Shown: in pieces, positions 1 to 7,831 of the stretch | Numbering within the stretch: position 1 is the first letter of the stretch | Layout: every line of letters begins with the position of its first letter | Source: an uncultured Butyrivibrio sp. | GTDB lineage: Bacteria > Bacillota > Clostridia > Lachnospirales > Lachnospiraceae | Assembly (NCBI GenBank): GCA_946623755.1 | Contig: CAMORK010000013.1 | Location: forward strand, 1 to 49,224 | DNA length: 49,224 nucleotides | Direction: 5' to 3' | Translations under genes and position numbers: made by a program | The notes under the pieces: generated by a model | What the model saw: only the letters and a program-made list of their open reading frames with translations | Told to the model about the DNA's origin: nothing | Database searches by the model: none

Positions 1-16
1 TGTATAGGTAGAAAAT

Positions 17-41
17 GAGGCCTTATAGAAATTCAGGCCTC
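17..41. terminator. possible hairpin terminator of an upstream gene
   Basis: GAGGCCT (17-23) and AGGCCTC (35-41) form a perfect 7-bp stem with an 11-nt loop, followed by a weak T-rich run. It probably ends a gene lying left of the window, but the T tract is poor. Confidence 0.3.
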
Positions 42-92
42 TAATCTTTCTACGCCCACGAGACACTTTTTTCGATATATGTAGAAAATCTC

Positions 93-219
93 TGACTCCG
101 TCCCCCAGGGATCCAAAATGGTCCCTTGACTCCGTCCCCAGGGATCCAAAATGGTCCCTTGACTCCGTCCCCCGGAGATCCGAAATGGCCCCTTGACCCT
201 TCCTTCGGGGACCATTATG
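93..219. repeat. tandem array of REP-like repeat units
   Basis: Three head-to-tail units of 33-34 bp (93-126, 127-159, 160-193) each run from TGACTCCGTCCCC through GATCC to AATGGTCCCT. A partial fourth unit ends in GGGGACCATTATG (194-219). The same core occurs singly at 21714-21745, 29363-29395, 37753-37785 and 41497-41530, so this is a multi-copy family. The array lies just before nth, nine bases from its start codon. The reverse strand gives a 60-codon ORF made only of the repeats, which is not a credible gene. Confidence 0.8.
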
Positions 220-227
220 ATTAAGCT

Positions 228-863
228 ATGACTAAGAAGAAGCTTGCTCTTGAGGTGATCGAGAGACTAAAAAAAGAATACCCGGATTCAAATTGTACGC
301 TGGCATATGATAAGGCGTGGCAGCTGCTGGTGAGCGTAAGACTTGCGGCACAGTGCACAGACAAGAGAGTGGATATGATAACCCCGCTCCTGTACGAGAA
401 GTTCCCAAGCGTTGAAGCACTGGCTAAGGCACCGGTGGAAGAGATTGAGGAAATAGTTCGTCCCTGCGGACTTGGTAATTCCAAGGCAAGGGATATTTCT
501 GCATGTATGAAGATGCTGCACGAAACCTATAATGACAAGGTTCCGGATACCATGGAGGAACTTTTAAAGCTTCCGGGCGTTGGGAGAAAGAGCGCAAACC
601 TCGTTCTTGGTGATGTCTATGGTAAACCGGCAATCGTTACTGACACCCACTGTATCAGGCTCTGTAACCTCATAGGCCTTGTTGACAACATCAAGGAACC
701 TGCCAAGGTGGAAAAAGAGCTATGGAAGATAGTTCCACCGGAAGAAGGAAACGGACTTTGCCACAGATTTGTCGACCACGGAAGAGCAGTGTGTATCGCA
801 CGTCGTCCGAACTGCGCAGAGTGCTGTCTAAAGGACATCTGCAAGACCGGCAGGAAAGCGTGA
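228..863 (+). CDS. nth: endonuclease III (DNA glycosylase/AP lyase)
   Basis: Removes oxidised pyrimidines and nicks abasic sites in base excision repair. The 211-residue product matches the family length. The helix-hairpin-helix LPGVGRKSANLVL carries the lysine nucleophile (K121), and the conserved aspartate is D139 in VTDTHC. The [4Fe-4S] cluster motif C-x6-C-x2-C-x5-C is complete at C189, C196, C199 and C205. The ATG lacks a good Shine-Dalgarno sequence: what precedes it is the end of the repeat array, with the nearest G-rich run about 20 nt away. The gene may therefore be poorly translated or may depend on an unusual initiation context. fbp follows after about 170 bp on the same strand. 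Confidence 0.95.
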   Translation: MTKKKLALEVIERLKKEYPDSNCTLAYDKAWQLLVSVRLAAQCTDKRVDMITPLLYEKFPSVEALAKAPVEEIEEIVRPCGLGNSKARDISACMKMLHETYNDKVPDTMEELLKLPGVGRKSANLVLGDVYGKPAIVTDTHCIRLCNLIGLVDNIKEPAKVEKELWKIVPPEEGNGLCHRFVDHGRAVCIARRPNCAECCLKDICKTGRKA

Positions 864-889
864 CAGGCATCAAACCGGCGCCATATAAT
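860..889 (+). promoter_or_regulatory. candidate sigma-A promoter for fbp
   Basis: GTGACA (860-865) and TATAAT (884-889) are separated by 18 bp. The -35 box overlaps the nth stop codon. It lies about 150 bp before fbp, giving a long leader in which I saw no recognisable riboswitch. Confidence 0.45.
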
Positions 890-1036
890 TTCAAGATCAG
901 TGCTGACAAAAAGATAACAAGAAAACTTGACCAGACTCAAAGACCAGCAAACGTTTTCGTAGAGATAATTTATGACATAGTAATGAAGCAATTCGTATAT
1001 CATAAATTTCTGTTTATTCGTTAACGGGGGGATATT

Positions 1037-2992
1037 ATGAAAAATATCGAGTATCTGCGTCTACTTAGTAAGGAGTTTCCCAATTCAAGAAAGGCCGCAG
1101 CGGAGATCATCAATCTTCGTGCAATCTGCGCGCTTCCTAAGGGAACGGAGTATTTCTTTTCCGACATCCACGGAGAGTACGAGGCGTTTTCACACCTGCT
1201 TCGAAGCTCATCCGGTATCATAAGGGCCAAGATTGAAGAGACCTTCGGCAATCAGATGACCGAGGCTGAGCAGCTTCAGCTGGCCAATCTTATTTATTAT
1301 CCAAGAGAAGTTATAGATGAAATAAGGCATGACGACAGTTATTCCCTGAAGGACCTTCAGGAGCATCAGAAGATAACCATAAACAGGCTTATCTCTATTT
1401 GCCGTGTGGTCAGTTCCAAGTACACAAGGTCCAAAGTCCGTAAGAAAATGCCTGCAGATTACGCCTATGCCATAGATGAGCTCCTTCACCTGGACATGAA
1501 CGATTTCAACAAGAAGCTCTATTACAGTGAGATCATAAACGGCATCATTGAGATTGATTTTGCGGATGAGTTTATCATTGCGCTCTGTGAGCTGATACAG
1601 AATCTCACCATCGATTCTCTTCATATCATCGGTGACATCTTTGACAGAGGTGCAAGACCTGATCTTGTAATGGAAGAGATCATGAACTTCCACGATGTTG
1701 ATATCCAGTGGGGTAACCATGACATAGACTGGATGGGCGCTGCCTGCGGAAATACAGCCTGCATTGCCAACGTGCTTCGTATCGGGACCAGCTACAACAC
1801 CTTTGATGCGCTGGAGGACGGCTATGGTATTAATCTTCGTCCGCTTTCCATGTTTGCTGCGGAAGTTTACGGCGATGATCCCTGCGAATGCTTTAAGACC
1901 CACATCCTTGATGAGAACAAGTACGATGCGGTAAACCCAAAGCTTGCAGCCAAGATGTGCAAGGCCATCAGCATCATTCAGTTAAAGCTCGAGGGACAGC
2001 TCATCAAAAAGCACCCTGAGTACGGACTGGAATCCAGGCTCCTTCTGGATAAGATCGATTACGACAAGGGCGAGATCACTATCGGGGAAAAGACCTATAA
2101 GCTTAACGACACAAACTTTCCGACCATCGACCCGGGTGACCCCTACAAGCTGACAGAAGCAGAGGAAGAGCTTATAAGGACTCTCAGATTTTCCTTCATG
2201 CACTCGCAGCTCCTGATTAAGCACGTGCAGTTCCTATATTCCCACGGCGGAATGTACAGGATCGTCAACGAGAATCTTCTTTATCACGGCTGCATCCCTA
2301 TGGATGAGAGCGGAAATTTTGTGCCCATGACCACGGCCGACGGAAGCTTTTTGGGAAAAGAGCTTATGGACTACATCAACAAAAAGGCCCACGATGCGTT
2401 CTTTCTCGATAGCAGGGACTATCCGAAGGAGAAGCAGGATGCCGTTGACCTCATGTGGTACCTATGGTGCGGCCCGTATTCTCCGCTCTTTGGGAAAGAC
2501 AAGATAACTACCTTTGAGCGAATGTTCCTAAAGCATGAAAAAGAGCTGGCCAAAGAGATTTTTAATCCATACTACAAGTTCTCAAGTATGGAACCCTATG
2601 CGGATAAGATCCTTAAGGAATTTGGCCTGGACCCTGAATGGGCACATATCATAAACGGCCATGTTCCGGTTAAGACAGCCAAGGGTGAGAGCCCTGTCAA
2701 GGCAAACGGCAAGCTCTATATCATAGACGGTGGTATTTCCAAGGCTTACCATGAACAGACCGGAATTGCCGGATACACGCTGATTTACAATTCCCATCAT
2801 CTGGCACTTGCCCAGCACAAGCCTTTTGTTAAGGGAAAAGAGAATACGCCGACAATTCAGATTACTGAGAAAACAAAAAGAAGAATACTGGTACGTGACA
2901 CCGATATAGGTAAGGGCCTGCAGCGACAGATCGATGATCTGAAAGATCTTTTAAAAGCCTTTGAGAGCGGACTTATCAGAGAAAAGAACTAG
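1037..2992 (+). CDS. fbp: fructose-1,6-bisphosphatase, class III
   Basis: Hydrolyses fructose-1,6-bisphosphate to fructose-6-phosphate in gluconeogenesis. The 651-residue length and N-terminus fit the Firmicutes class III enzyme. Metallophosphatase metal-binding motifs are visible as SDIHGEYEAF near residue 42, GDIFDRGARPD near 200 and WGNHDIDW near 225. A GGGGGG ribosome binding site lies a few bases before the ATG. The role fits the neighbourhood: growth on rhamnose and uronates produces triose phosphates, so hexose must be made by gluconeogenesis. That link is inference, since the gene is not in the sugar operons. Confidence 0.95.
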   Translation: MKNIEYLRLLSKEFPNSRKAAAEIINLRAICALPKGTEYFFSDIHGEYEAFSHLLRSSSGIIRAKIEETFGNQMTEAEQLQLANLIYYPREVIDEIRHDDSYSLKDLQEHQKITINRLISICRVVSSKYTRSKVRKKMPADYAYAIDELLHLDMNDFNKKLYYSEIINGIIEIDFADEFIIALCELIQNLTIDSLHIIGDIFDRGARPDLVMEEIMNFHDVDIQWGNHDIDWMGAACGNTACIANVLRIGTSYNTFDALEDGYGINLRPLSMFAAEVYGDDPCECFKTHILDENKYDAVNPKLAAKMCKAISIIQLKLEGQLIKKHPEYGLESRLLLDKIDYDKGEITIGEKTYKLNDTNFPTIDPGDPYKLTEAEEELIRTLRFSFMHSQLLIKHVQFLYSHGGMYRIVNENLLYHGCIPMDESGNFVPMTTADGSFLGKELMDYINKKAHDAFFLDSRDYPKEKQDAVDLMWYLWCGPYSPLFGKDKITTFERMFLKHEKELAKEIFNPYYKFSSMEPYADKILKEFGLDPEWAHIINGHVPVKTAKGESPVKANGKLYIIDGGISKAYHEQTGIAGYTLIYNSHHLALAQHKPFVKGKENTPTIQITEKTKRRILVRDTDIGKGLQRQIDDLKDLLKAFESGLIREKN

Positions 2993-3085
2993 AGTATTAA
3001 TATACTGTTTATAAAAATGTTATTTGACGATATATGCAGTGAATAAGTAAAATGTCTGTAGGTAAGATTTGAAAGGAAATCAGAA

Positions 3086-3298
3086 ATGGATGCAAATGGA
3101 TTAAGCCCTGAACAGCAGGAACTGCTTGCCAGCATTATGGGAAAGTCTTCACAGGCTGGTGGAGGCGGTGGCTTTAGCCCGGCTTCTGTTCCTAGGCCTG
3201 CAGCTTCAGCACCGGCAGCAGCACCTGCTGCTTCTGATCCCGGCAAGATGCTTTCACAGGCAGAGATTGATGCGCTGATCGCATCGATGGGAAACTAA
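3086..3298 (+). CDS. 70-residue protein with two FliM/FliN-like motifs
   Basis: No family was recognised over the full length. The C-terminus, LSQAEIDALIASMG (residues 56-69), closely resembles the N-terminal LSQxEIDALL segment of FliM and FliY/FliN, which in FliM binds phospho-CheY. The N-terminus, LSPEQQELLASIMG (6-19), looks like a second diverged copy. Between them lie a five-glycine run (25-29) and an Ala/Pro-rich linker (about 32-52). There are no Cys residues, membrane segment or signal peptide. The ribosome binding site is GAAAGGA. A terminator follows, and a chemoreceptor gene begins about 220 bp downstream. It could be a small CheY- or motor-binding adaptor. The ORF looks real; the function is a guess. 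Confidence 0.7.
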   Translation: MDANGLSPEQQELLASIMGKSSQAGGGGGFSPASVPRPAASAPAAAPAASDPGKMLSQAEIDALIASMGN

Positions 3299-3318
3299 AT
3301 ATAATAAACGGATACAGA

Positions 3319-3347
3319 AAACCCTCGCCAATCGGTGAGGGCTTTTT
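3319..3347 (+). terminator. rho-independent terminator
   Basis: CCCTCGCC (3322-3329) pairs with GGTGAGGG (3334-3341) with one G-U pair and a 4-nt loop, followed by TTTTT. It ends the small FliM-motif gene and separates it from the chemoreceptor. Confidence 0.85.
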
Positions 3348-3516
3348 CACGCTTCGGATAAATAAATACTTATCGTTTAAATGATTATTAAATTATTGTA
3401 AAAACGCACAAAAATCATAAAATAACGTTATAATCATATAGTGAAGATATATCGTTATATCCATGCTTTACAATCGCTATTTTGTAAAAATATAACATAA
3501 GACGGAGTGTGATTTT

Positions 3517-5529
3517 ATGAAAGAGAAACCAAAGAAACCAAGAAAAAGTGTAAGCGGAAAACTTTTAAAGGTTGTCATTCCCATGATAGCACTGTCAATC
3601 ATTGTTATAATGCTCATTGTGGCAACCCAGGCCAAGAACATCATTACAGAGCTTGCGGTTAACAACCTTGAAAAAGAGTCTGAGTACTACACGGAGAAGA
3701 TCGGACGTGAGATAACCAATATGGTTGAATATCTGGACGCATCTGCTGAGGCACTGGGTTCAGTTTCTTTTCCCAATGATAATGCCATGGCCAGCTATCT
3801 TATTCCTACTCTTTCAAAGAATGAATATATGCCAAACGGTATGTATGTGGCCACATCCACAGGACAGTGGATCGACCCTACAGGGTGGGTGCCGGATCCT
3901 GATTATGTTGCGACCGAGAGAAGCTGGTATATAGAGGGACTTGGTCATTCAACCTTCCTTCCGGGAGAACCCTACGTTGACTCTGATACGGGCAGCACCG
4001 TTGTGTCCTTTTCCAGAAAGGTAAAGTTTGCGGATGCCAGGGAAGGTGTGGCAGCAGCAGATTACACCCTTGACGGTATCGTGTCGGAGATCAGTTCAAT
4101 CAAGCCCGTTAAGACAGGCGGAGCAATGCTTCTTTATCATGACACCATTCTTTCCTACTTTGATGCAAGCTTTAACGGAACCCCTGTCAGTGAGCATCCC
4201 GAGGCACTGTTCCTTCAGAATGCATATAAGTTTGCACAGACAGGTTCTACGGAAGTCAGTGAGCTTAAATCGGAAAACGGACAGACTTATTATGTGCGTG
4301 CAAGCGTGATACCCGGAACTGACTGGACTCTTATCTGCTCCGTTTCAAAGAGCGATGTCCTGGCTGATCTCAGCAGGTTCCAGATCGTATGCATAATCCT
4401 TATGCTTATAATGCTTGCAATTATTTCAACAGTTCTTTTCATGCTGGTGAGAAATATCGTATCGAAACCTGTTGGTGCCCTTACGGAAAATATCACAAGG
4501 ATCACAGACGGTGACTTTACTGCTGAGATTCCTGAAGGCGGAGACGATGAGATCGGTCTTATGAATAACAATATGAAGACCTTCGTTGACCACATGAGAG
4601 GAACCCTTGGAAATATTAAGGATGAGACAGACAGGCTAGCCATAGAGGCTGAAAACAGTAAAGATGCATCCGGTAAGCTTAATATTCAGGCCAATGAGCA
4701 GTCCACCAACATGGGACAGATCAGGGATGCCATGAACGGAATGGCAAGTGCGGTTGCAGAACTTGCAGAGAATGCAACAGAGCTTGCAGGAGAAGTTGCA
4801 GATCTTACCGAGCAGGGCAACGCAGCCAGTGAGACCGTCAATAACCTGGTTGTTAAGGCAAAAGACGGGCAGCGTGATATGGAAGTTGTTCAGAGAGGTA
4901 TGGAGAAGATCTCTTCTTCCATGAACGATATGAACACCGATGTTCAGGCAGTTGGCGAGTCTGCACAGAAGATCAATTCCATCATTGAAATCATCAACTC
5001 CATTGCATCCCAGACAAATCTCCTTTCACTTAATGCATCAATCGAGGCAGCAAGAGCAGGAGAGGCAGGAAAGGGCTTTGCTGTAGTTGCTCAGGAGATT
5101 GGACAGCTGGCAGCAAACTCGGCAGAATCAACTACTGAGATCGGCAAGATCATTGCTGAGATCACACAGCAGATAAAGGCTCTCTCGGAGAAGTCCCAGG
5201 CCAACATGGATGAGATCACAGCAAGTTCGGAAGCTGTTCAGACAGCGGGTAAGACCTTTGAAGAGATATTCTCAAGCCTTGATGAGACCAGTGCAACCTT
5301 CAAGGATATGATTGAAAAGATCGGCAATGTAGATACAATTGCAACATCTGTTGCAGCTATTTCAGAAGAGCAGTCTGCAAGCACACAGGAAGTTACGGCA
5401 ACAACTGATAACCTGGCAGTCAGCGCTCAGCAGGTTGCTGATGAGAGCCAGGGTGTTGATGAAAGTGCAACAACAGTTTCATCGGCAGCAGCAACTATTG
5501 AAGACTTTGTAAAAGACTTTAAGATCTGA
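3517..5529 (+). CDS. methyl-accepting chemotaxis protein (Cache-HAMP-MCP)
   Basis: Transmembrane chemoreceptor of 670 residues that controls CheA. A basic N-terminus leads into a first membrane segment (about 18-38). A Cache-type extracellular sensor follows, with WYIEGL and a [14 protein letters not shown] strand (about 45-280), then a second membrane segment (about 286-310). HAMP comes next, then a long coiled-coil signalling domain. The hairpin tip at about 492-525 contains [19 protein letters not shown], the invariant MCP signature. Ligand cannot be read from sequence; double-Cache sensors often bind small organic acids or amino acids. TATAAT at 3429-3434 is a possible -10 box. A small gene with a strong RBS follows 49 bp downstream and is probably cotranscribed. 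Confidence 0.95.
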   Translation: MKEKPKKPRKSVSGKLLKVVIPMIALSIIVIMLIVATQAKNIITELAVNNLEKESEYYTEKIGREITNMVEYLDASAEALGSVSFPNDNAMASYLIPTLSKNEYMPNGMYVATSTGQWIDPTGWVPDPDYVATERSWYIEGLGHSTFLPGEPYVDSDTGSTVVSFSRKVKFADAREGVAAADYTLDGIVSEISSIKPVKTGGAMLLYHDTILSYFDASFNGTPVSEHPEALFLQNAYKFAQTGSTEVSELKSENGQTYYVRASVIPGTDWTLICSVSKSDVLADLSRFQIVCIILMLIMLAIISTVLFMLVRNIVSKPVGALTENITRITDGDFTAEIPEGGDDEIGLMNNNMKTFVDHMRGTLGNIKDETDRLAIEAENSKDASGKLNIQANEQSTNMGQIRDAMNGMASAVAELAENATELAGEVADLTEQGNAASETVNNLVVKAKDGQRDMEVVQRGMEKISSSMNDMNTDVQAVGESAQKINSIIEIINSIASQTNLLSLNASIEAARAGEAGKGFAVVAQEIGQLAANSAESTTEIGKIIAEITQQIKALSEKSQANMDEITASSEAVQTAGKTFEEIFSSLDETSATFKDMIEKIGNVDTIATSVAAISEEQSASTQEVTATTDNLAVSAQQVADESQGVDESATTVSSAAATIEDFVKDFKI

Positions 5530-5557
5530 GCGATATAGGGAGACATGCGTATATCGC
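5530..5557 (+). other. intercistronic hairpin
   Basis: GCGATATA (5530-5537) and TATATCGC (5550-5557) form a perfect 8-bp stem with a 12-nt loop between the chemoreceptor stop and the next ribosome binding site. It has no T tract, so processing or mRNA stability is more likely than termination. Confidence 0.45.
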
Positions 5558-5578
5558 GACAATTGAAAGGAGGATGTT

Positions 5579-5878
5579 ATGTATATTTCGATGCAATGCT
5601 CAGATAACAGTGGAATGCTGAACACAGAGATATGTACCTTCTATGGCATAAGGTATGTACCAAGATTCAGATCAGCCGTGATCTCTACAGAGCATCTGAA
5701 TCATGAATACGTAATTCCCATGACTCCACAGGATTATGAGGCTGCAGTCAAGCAGATAAATGAAGCCATGAAGGCGCATGCGACCATGATCTCAATCGAA
5801 AGTGGAATGGTCTGCCGCGGCCGAAAGGGCGAGATAAGAAATATGGAGCCACAAAAGCTCACAATAGCTGCTGTATAA
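5579..5878 (+). CDS. small conserved-looking protein of unknown function
   Basis: I do not recognise this 99-residue protein. It begins MYISMQCSDNSG and has three cysteines, a basic central stretch and a predicted alpha-helical middle (DYEAAVKQINEAMKAHATM). No signal peptide or membrane segment is visible. A very strong ribosome binding site (AAAGGAGG) precedes the ATG with good spacing, and a bidirectional terminator follows directly. Its place behind the chemoreceptor suggests cotranscription and perhaps a signalling accessory role, which is inference only. Confidence 0.7.
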   Translation: MYISMQCSDNSGMLNTEICTFYGIRYVPRFRSAVISTEHLNHEYVIPMTPQDYEAAVKQINEAMKAHATMISIESGMVCRGRKGEIRNMEPQKLTIAAV

Positions 5879-5894
5879 ATTCTCAGGACAAAAT

Positions 5895-5935
5895 AAAACC
5901 GTCACTTTTTTTCAAAGTGGCGGTTTTGCTTTTTT
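5895..5935. terminator. bidirectional terminator between convergent genes
   Basis: AAAACCGTCACTTT (5895-5908) pairs with AAAGTGGCGGTTTT (5914-5927) with one wobble pair. T runs on one side and A runs on the other let it serve both the plus-strand small gene and the minus-strand rhamnogalacturonan operon ending in rhaM. Confidence 0.9.
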
Positions 5936-6272
5936 AGTCCAGTCTGAAGACCTGCTTCATCTGCTTTTGTGCCCCGGTCTTTTCGTCCTTTTCCAGAATG
6001 AGGATTCCTTTCATGCTCTCATCCCATCTTGCGACAACCTCGCTCTCTGCCTGGTATCTGCCGGCGTATTCTATGCCTTTTTCACACTCATAATATCCAA
6101 ATACCTCAGCGTCAAACTCAGCATCATCAAGCTCGTACATGTAGATGCTGTAGTTGCAGATTCCGGCGGCCTTTAATACCTCTTTCATCTCAGGCCATAT
6201 CTCGTCATGTCTTTTGATATATTCGTCTTTTTTGCCTTTTAAAACCATGCCTTTCCATGCATATCTTTCCAT
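5934..6272 (-). CDS. rhaM: L-rhamnose mutarotase
   Basis: Interconverts the alpha and beta anomers of L-rhamnose, feeding the isomerase. The 112-residue product carries the family's RHDEIWPE segment, where the His is the expected catalytic residue, and WDESMKGILI near the end. I start at MERYAWKG: AAGGAGG sits 7 nt before that ATG, but it abuts the alternative upstream ATG with no spacing. The start lies 2 nt past the GH28 stop, so translation is probably coupled. It is the last gene of the minus-strand operon and lies about 28 kb from rhaB-rhaA-rhaD. This ties the operon to a rhamnose-containing substrate. Confidence 0.92.
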   Translation of the reverse strand: MERYAWKGMVLKGKKDEYIKRHDEIWPEMKEVLKAAGICNYSIYMYELDDAEFDAEVFGYYECEKGIEYAGRYQAESEVVARWDESMKGILILEKDEKTGAQKQMKQVFRLD

Positions 6273-6274
6273 TG

Positions 6275-7831
6275 TCATTCCTCCTTGGTCTGTCCGTAGC
6301 TGCTTCTGGGACACTTTGTAATATTTTCAAAAACGGGATCTATAGTATATTCCACGTGTATATCCTCTATGCCTTCTGCAGGCTCTTCCAGTTCGATGTC
6401 CCTGAAGGTGATGTTCTTAAGTTCATGTCCGGGCTCATCGAAGCCGCAAAGCTCGATGGAAGGGCAGTCGTGCCAGTCGTTTTTGCCGGCGTTGTTATCA
6501 AGAAATCTTCCGAGAAGATGCATCCTCTCAAAGTGGCAGTCCTCGATAACAGGTGAAATTCCGGCACTTTCGCCGTCGTCGTTGAAGGTTACTGAATGGA
6601 TCATCACGTGGGAAGCTGATATGTCCCTGACGGATACGCCCCTTACGTAGCCTCCGCGCTTTTTGGTGGATTTGATCTCAATGCCTGACCAGGTGGGCCG
6701 CATGTCGCAGTCCCATAAAAAGACATCTTCAACTCCGCCGCTCATCTCGCTTCCGATGCACAGCCCGTGCCCGAAGTGGCAGATGCAGTCAAAGACCCTG
6801 ATGTTTTTAGTGGGGCGGGCTATCACATTGCCCTCGGGGTTTTTGCCTGACTTAATGGCAACCGAATCATCTTCTGTGTAAAAATCGCAGGCGTATATGG
6901 TGGAATTTGTTGAAGAATCGGGATCCCATCCGTCGCCGTTCCACACACCCTGAGACTTGATGGTGCAGTGGTCCGTCACAACCTGATCTGAGTATACAAA
7001 ATGCAGGTTCCAGGACGGTGCAAAACCAAGCGTCAGATTGGAAATCCAAATATTCCTGCAGTTGCTCATATTAATGAGTCTCCCCCTGACTCTGTGGGAG
7101 ATGGTCTCGGGCTTCTCATACTCTTTTATTTTATCACCAAGTGATGCGATATAGTCTTTTAACCTTTCAGCTTCCAGCTTGGCGCAGGCCTTGGCAAGAG
7201 TCCAGCCTCCACCCATGATGGCCCCTCCGCCCCGGATCACCACATTTTCGCAGTTGTAGCCTGCATTGTGATCAAGATGGCCCAGATTCAGAAGGCTTCT
7301 GTAGCATTCCCTTTCATATCCCTCAAACCTGCTGGGTATCATGGGAAGATAATCGGAAGGATCATCGCTTCCCTGAAGAACAGCTCTTTTGTCAACGAAT
7401 AGTTCAGTCCCGGAGTGCATATCAAGAGCTCCTGTAAGGAACGTCCCCTCAGGAATATACACATACGAGTTCTCGTCGCAGTCATCAAGGGCCCTCTGAA
7501 GGGCTGCAGTATTCATGGTATTGCCGTCGCTAACCGCATTGTAGGGAGCAAAAGTCACATCGATGGGGCGTTTCAAATGCATGGCCTTAACGGTAATAGT
7601 CCCAAGCTGTTTGGAATTACCTCTTGGGCAATGCATTGATACCTCAACTTCATACTCATGGTCCGGCAAAAGACCTTTAAGCGTGTAGTGGGTCTTGCCG
7701 GTGCCTCCTGTAAATTTGCCATCCACATAGATGCGATAGGAACAACGCATGTCAGCGCCATCCGGAAGATCCCAGAAGATCTCGGCTTCGCTCCCTGTTG
7801 ATCTGTAGTCTAACAAAAATTCATGCTTCAA
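6275..7831 (-). CDS. GH28 family pectin glycoside hydrolase
   Basis: A 518-residue GH28 protein: polygalacturonase, exo-polygalacturonase or rhamnogalacturonan hydrolase type. An N-terminal fibronectin-III-like domain (about 1-85) precedes a right-handed beta-helix. Active-site motifs are NGDG (D300), EDDSVAIKSG (D321, D322), GHG (354-356) and IEIKS (384-388). There is no signal peptide, so it should act on imported oligosaccharides. The start is TTG: AAGGAG lies 8 nt upstream, and the only nearby ATG runs into a stop in its frame. It overlaps the 3' end of the esterase gene by 11 nt. In this operon, cleavage of rhamnogalacturonan oligomers is the likely role; exact specificity is open. Confidence 0.92.
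   Translation of the reverse strand: MKHEFLLDYRSTGSEAEIFWDLPDGADMRCSYRIYVDGKFTGGTGKTHYTLKGLLPDHEYEVEVSMHCPRGNSKQLGTITVKAMHLKRPIDVTFAPYNAVSDGNTMNTAALQRALDDCDENSYVYIPEGTFLTGALDMHSGTELFVDKRAVLQGSDDPSDYLPMIPSRFEGYERECYRSLLNLGHLDHNAGYNCENVVIRGGGAIMGGGWTLAKACAKLEAERLKDYIASLGDKIKEYEKPETISHRVRGRLINMSNCRNIWISNLTLGFAPSWNLHFVYSDQVVTDHCTIKSQGVWNGDGWDPDSSTNSTIYACDFYTEDDSVAIKSGKNPEGNVIARPTKNIRVFDCICHFGHGLCIGSEMSGGVEDVFLWDCDMRPTWSGIEIKSTKKRGGYVRGVSVRDISASHVMIHSVTFNDDGESAGISPVIEDCHFERMHLLGRFLDNNAGKNDWHDCPSIELCGFDEPGHELKNITFRDIELEEPAEGIEDIHVEYTIDPVFENITKCPRSSYGQTKEE

Noticed and set aside
33..215. 60-codon minus-strand frame with repeated GRSQGTILDPWG units
   Set aside because: It is a translation of the tandem DNA repeats, with no ribosome binding site or recognisable protein. 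The repeat is the real feature.
93..219. Possible CRISPR array
   Set aside because: Units are contiguous, without unique spacers, and no cas genes are present.
722..1024. 100-codon plus-strand frame between nth and fbp
   Set aside because: Its first half is an out-of-frame reading of nth, and no ribosome binding site precedes it.
1208..1903. 231-codon minus-strand frame
   Set aside because: Antisense to the metal-binding core of fbp.
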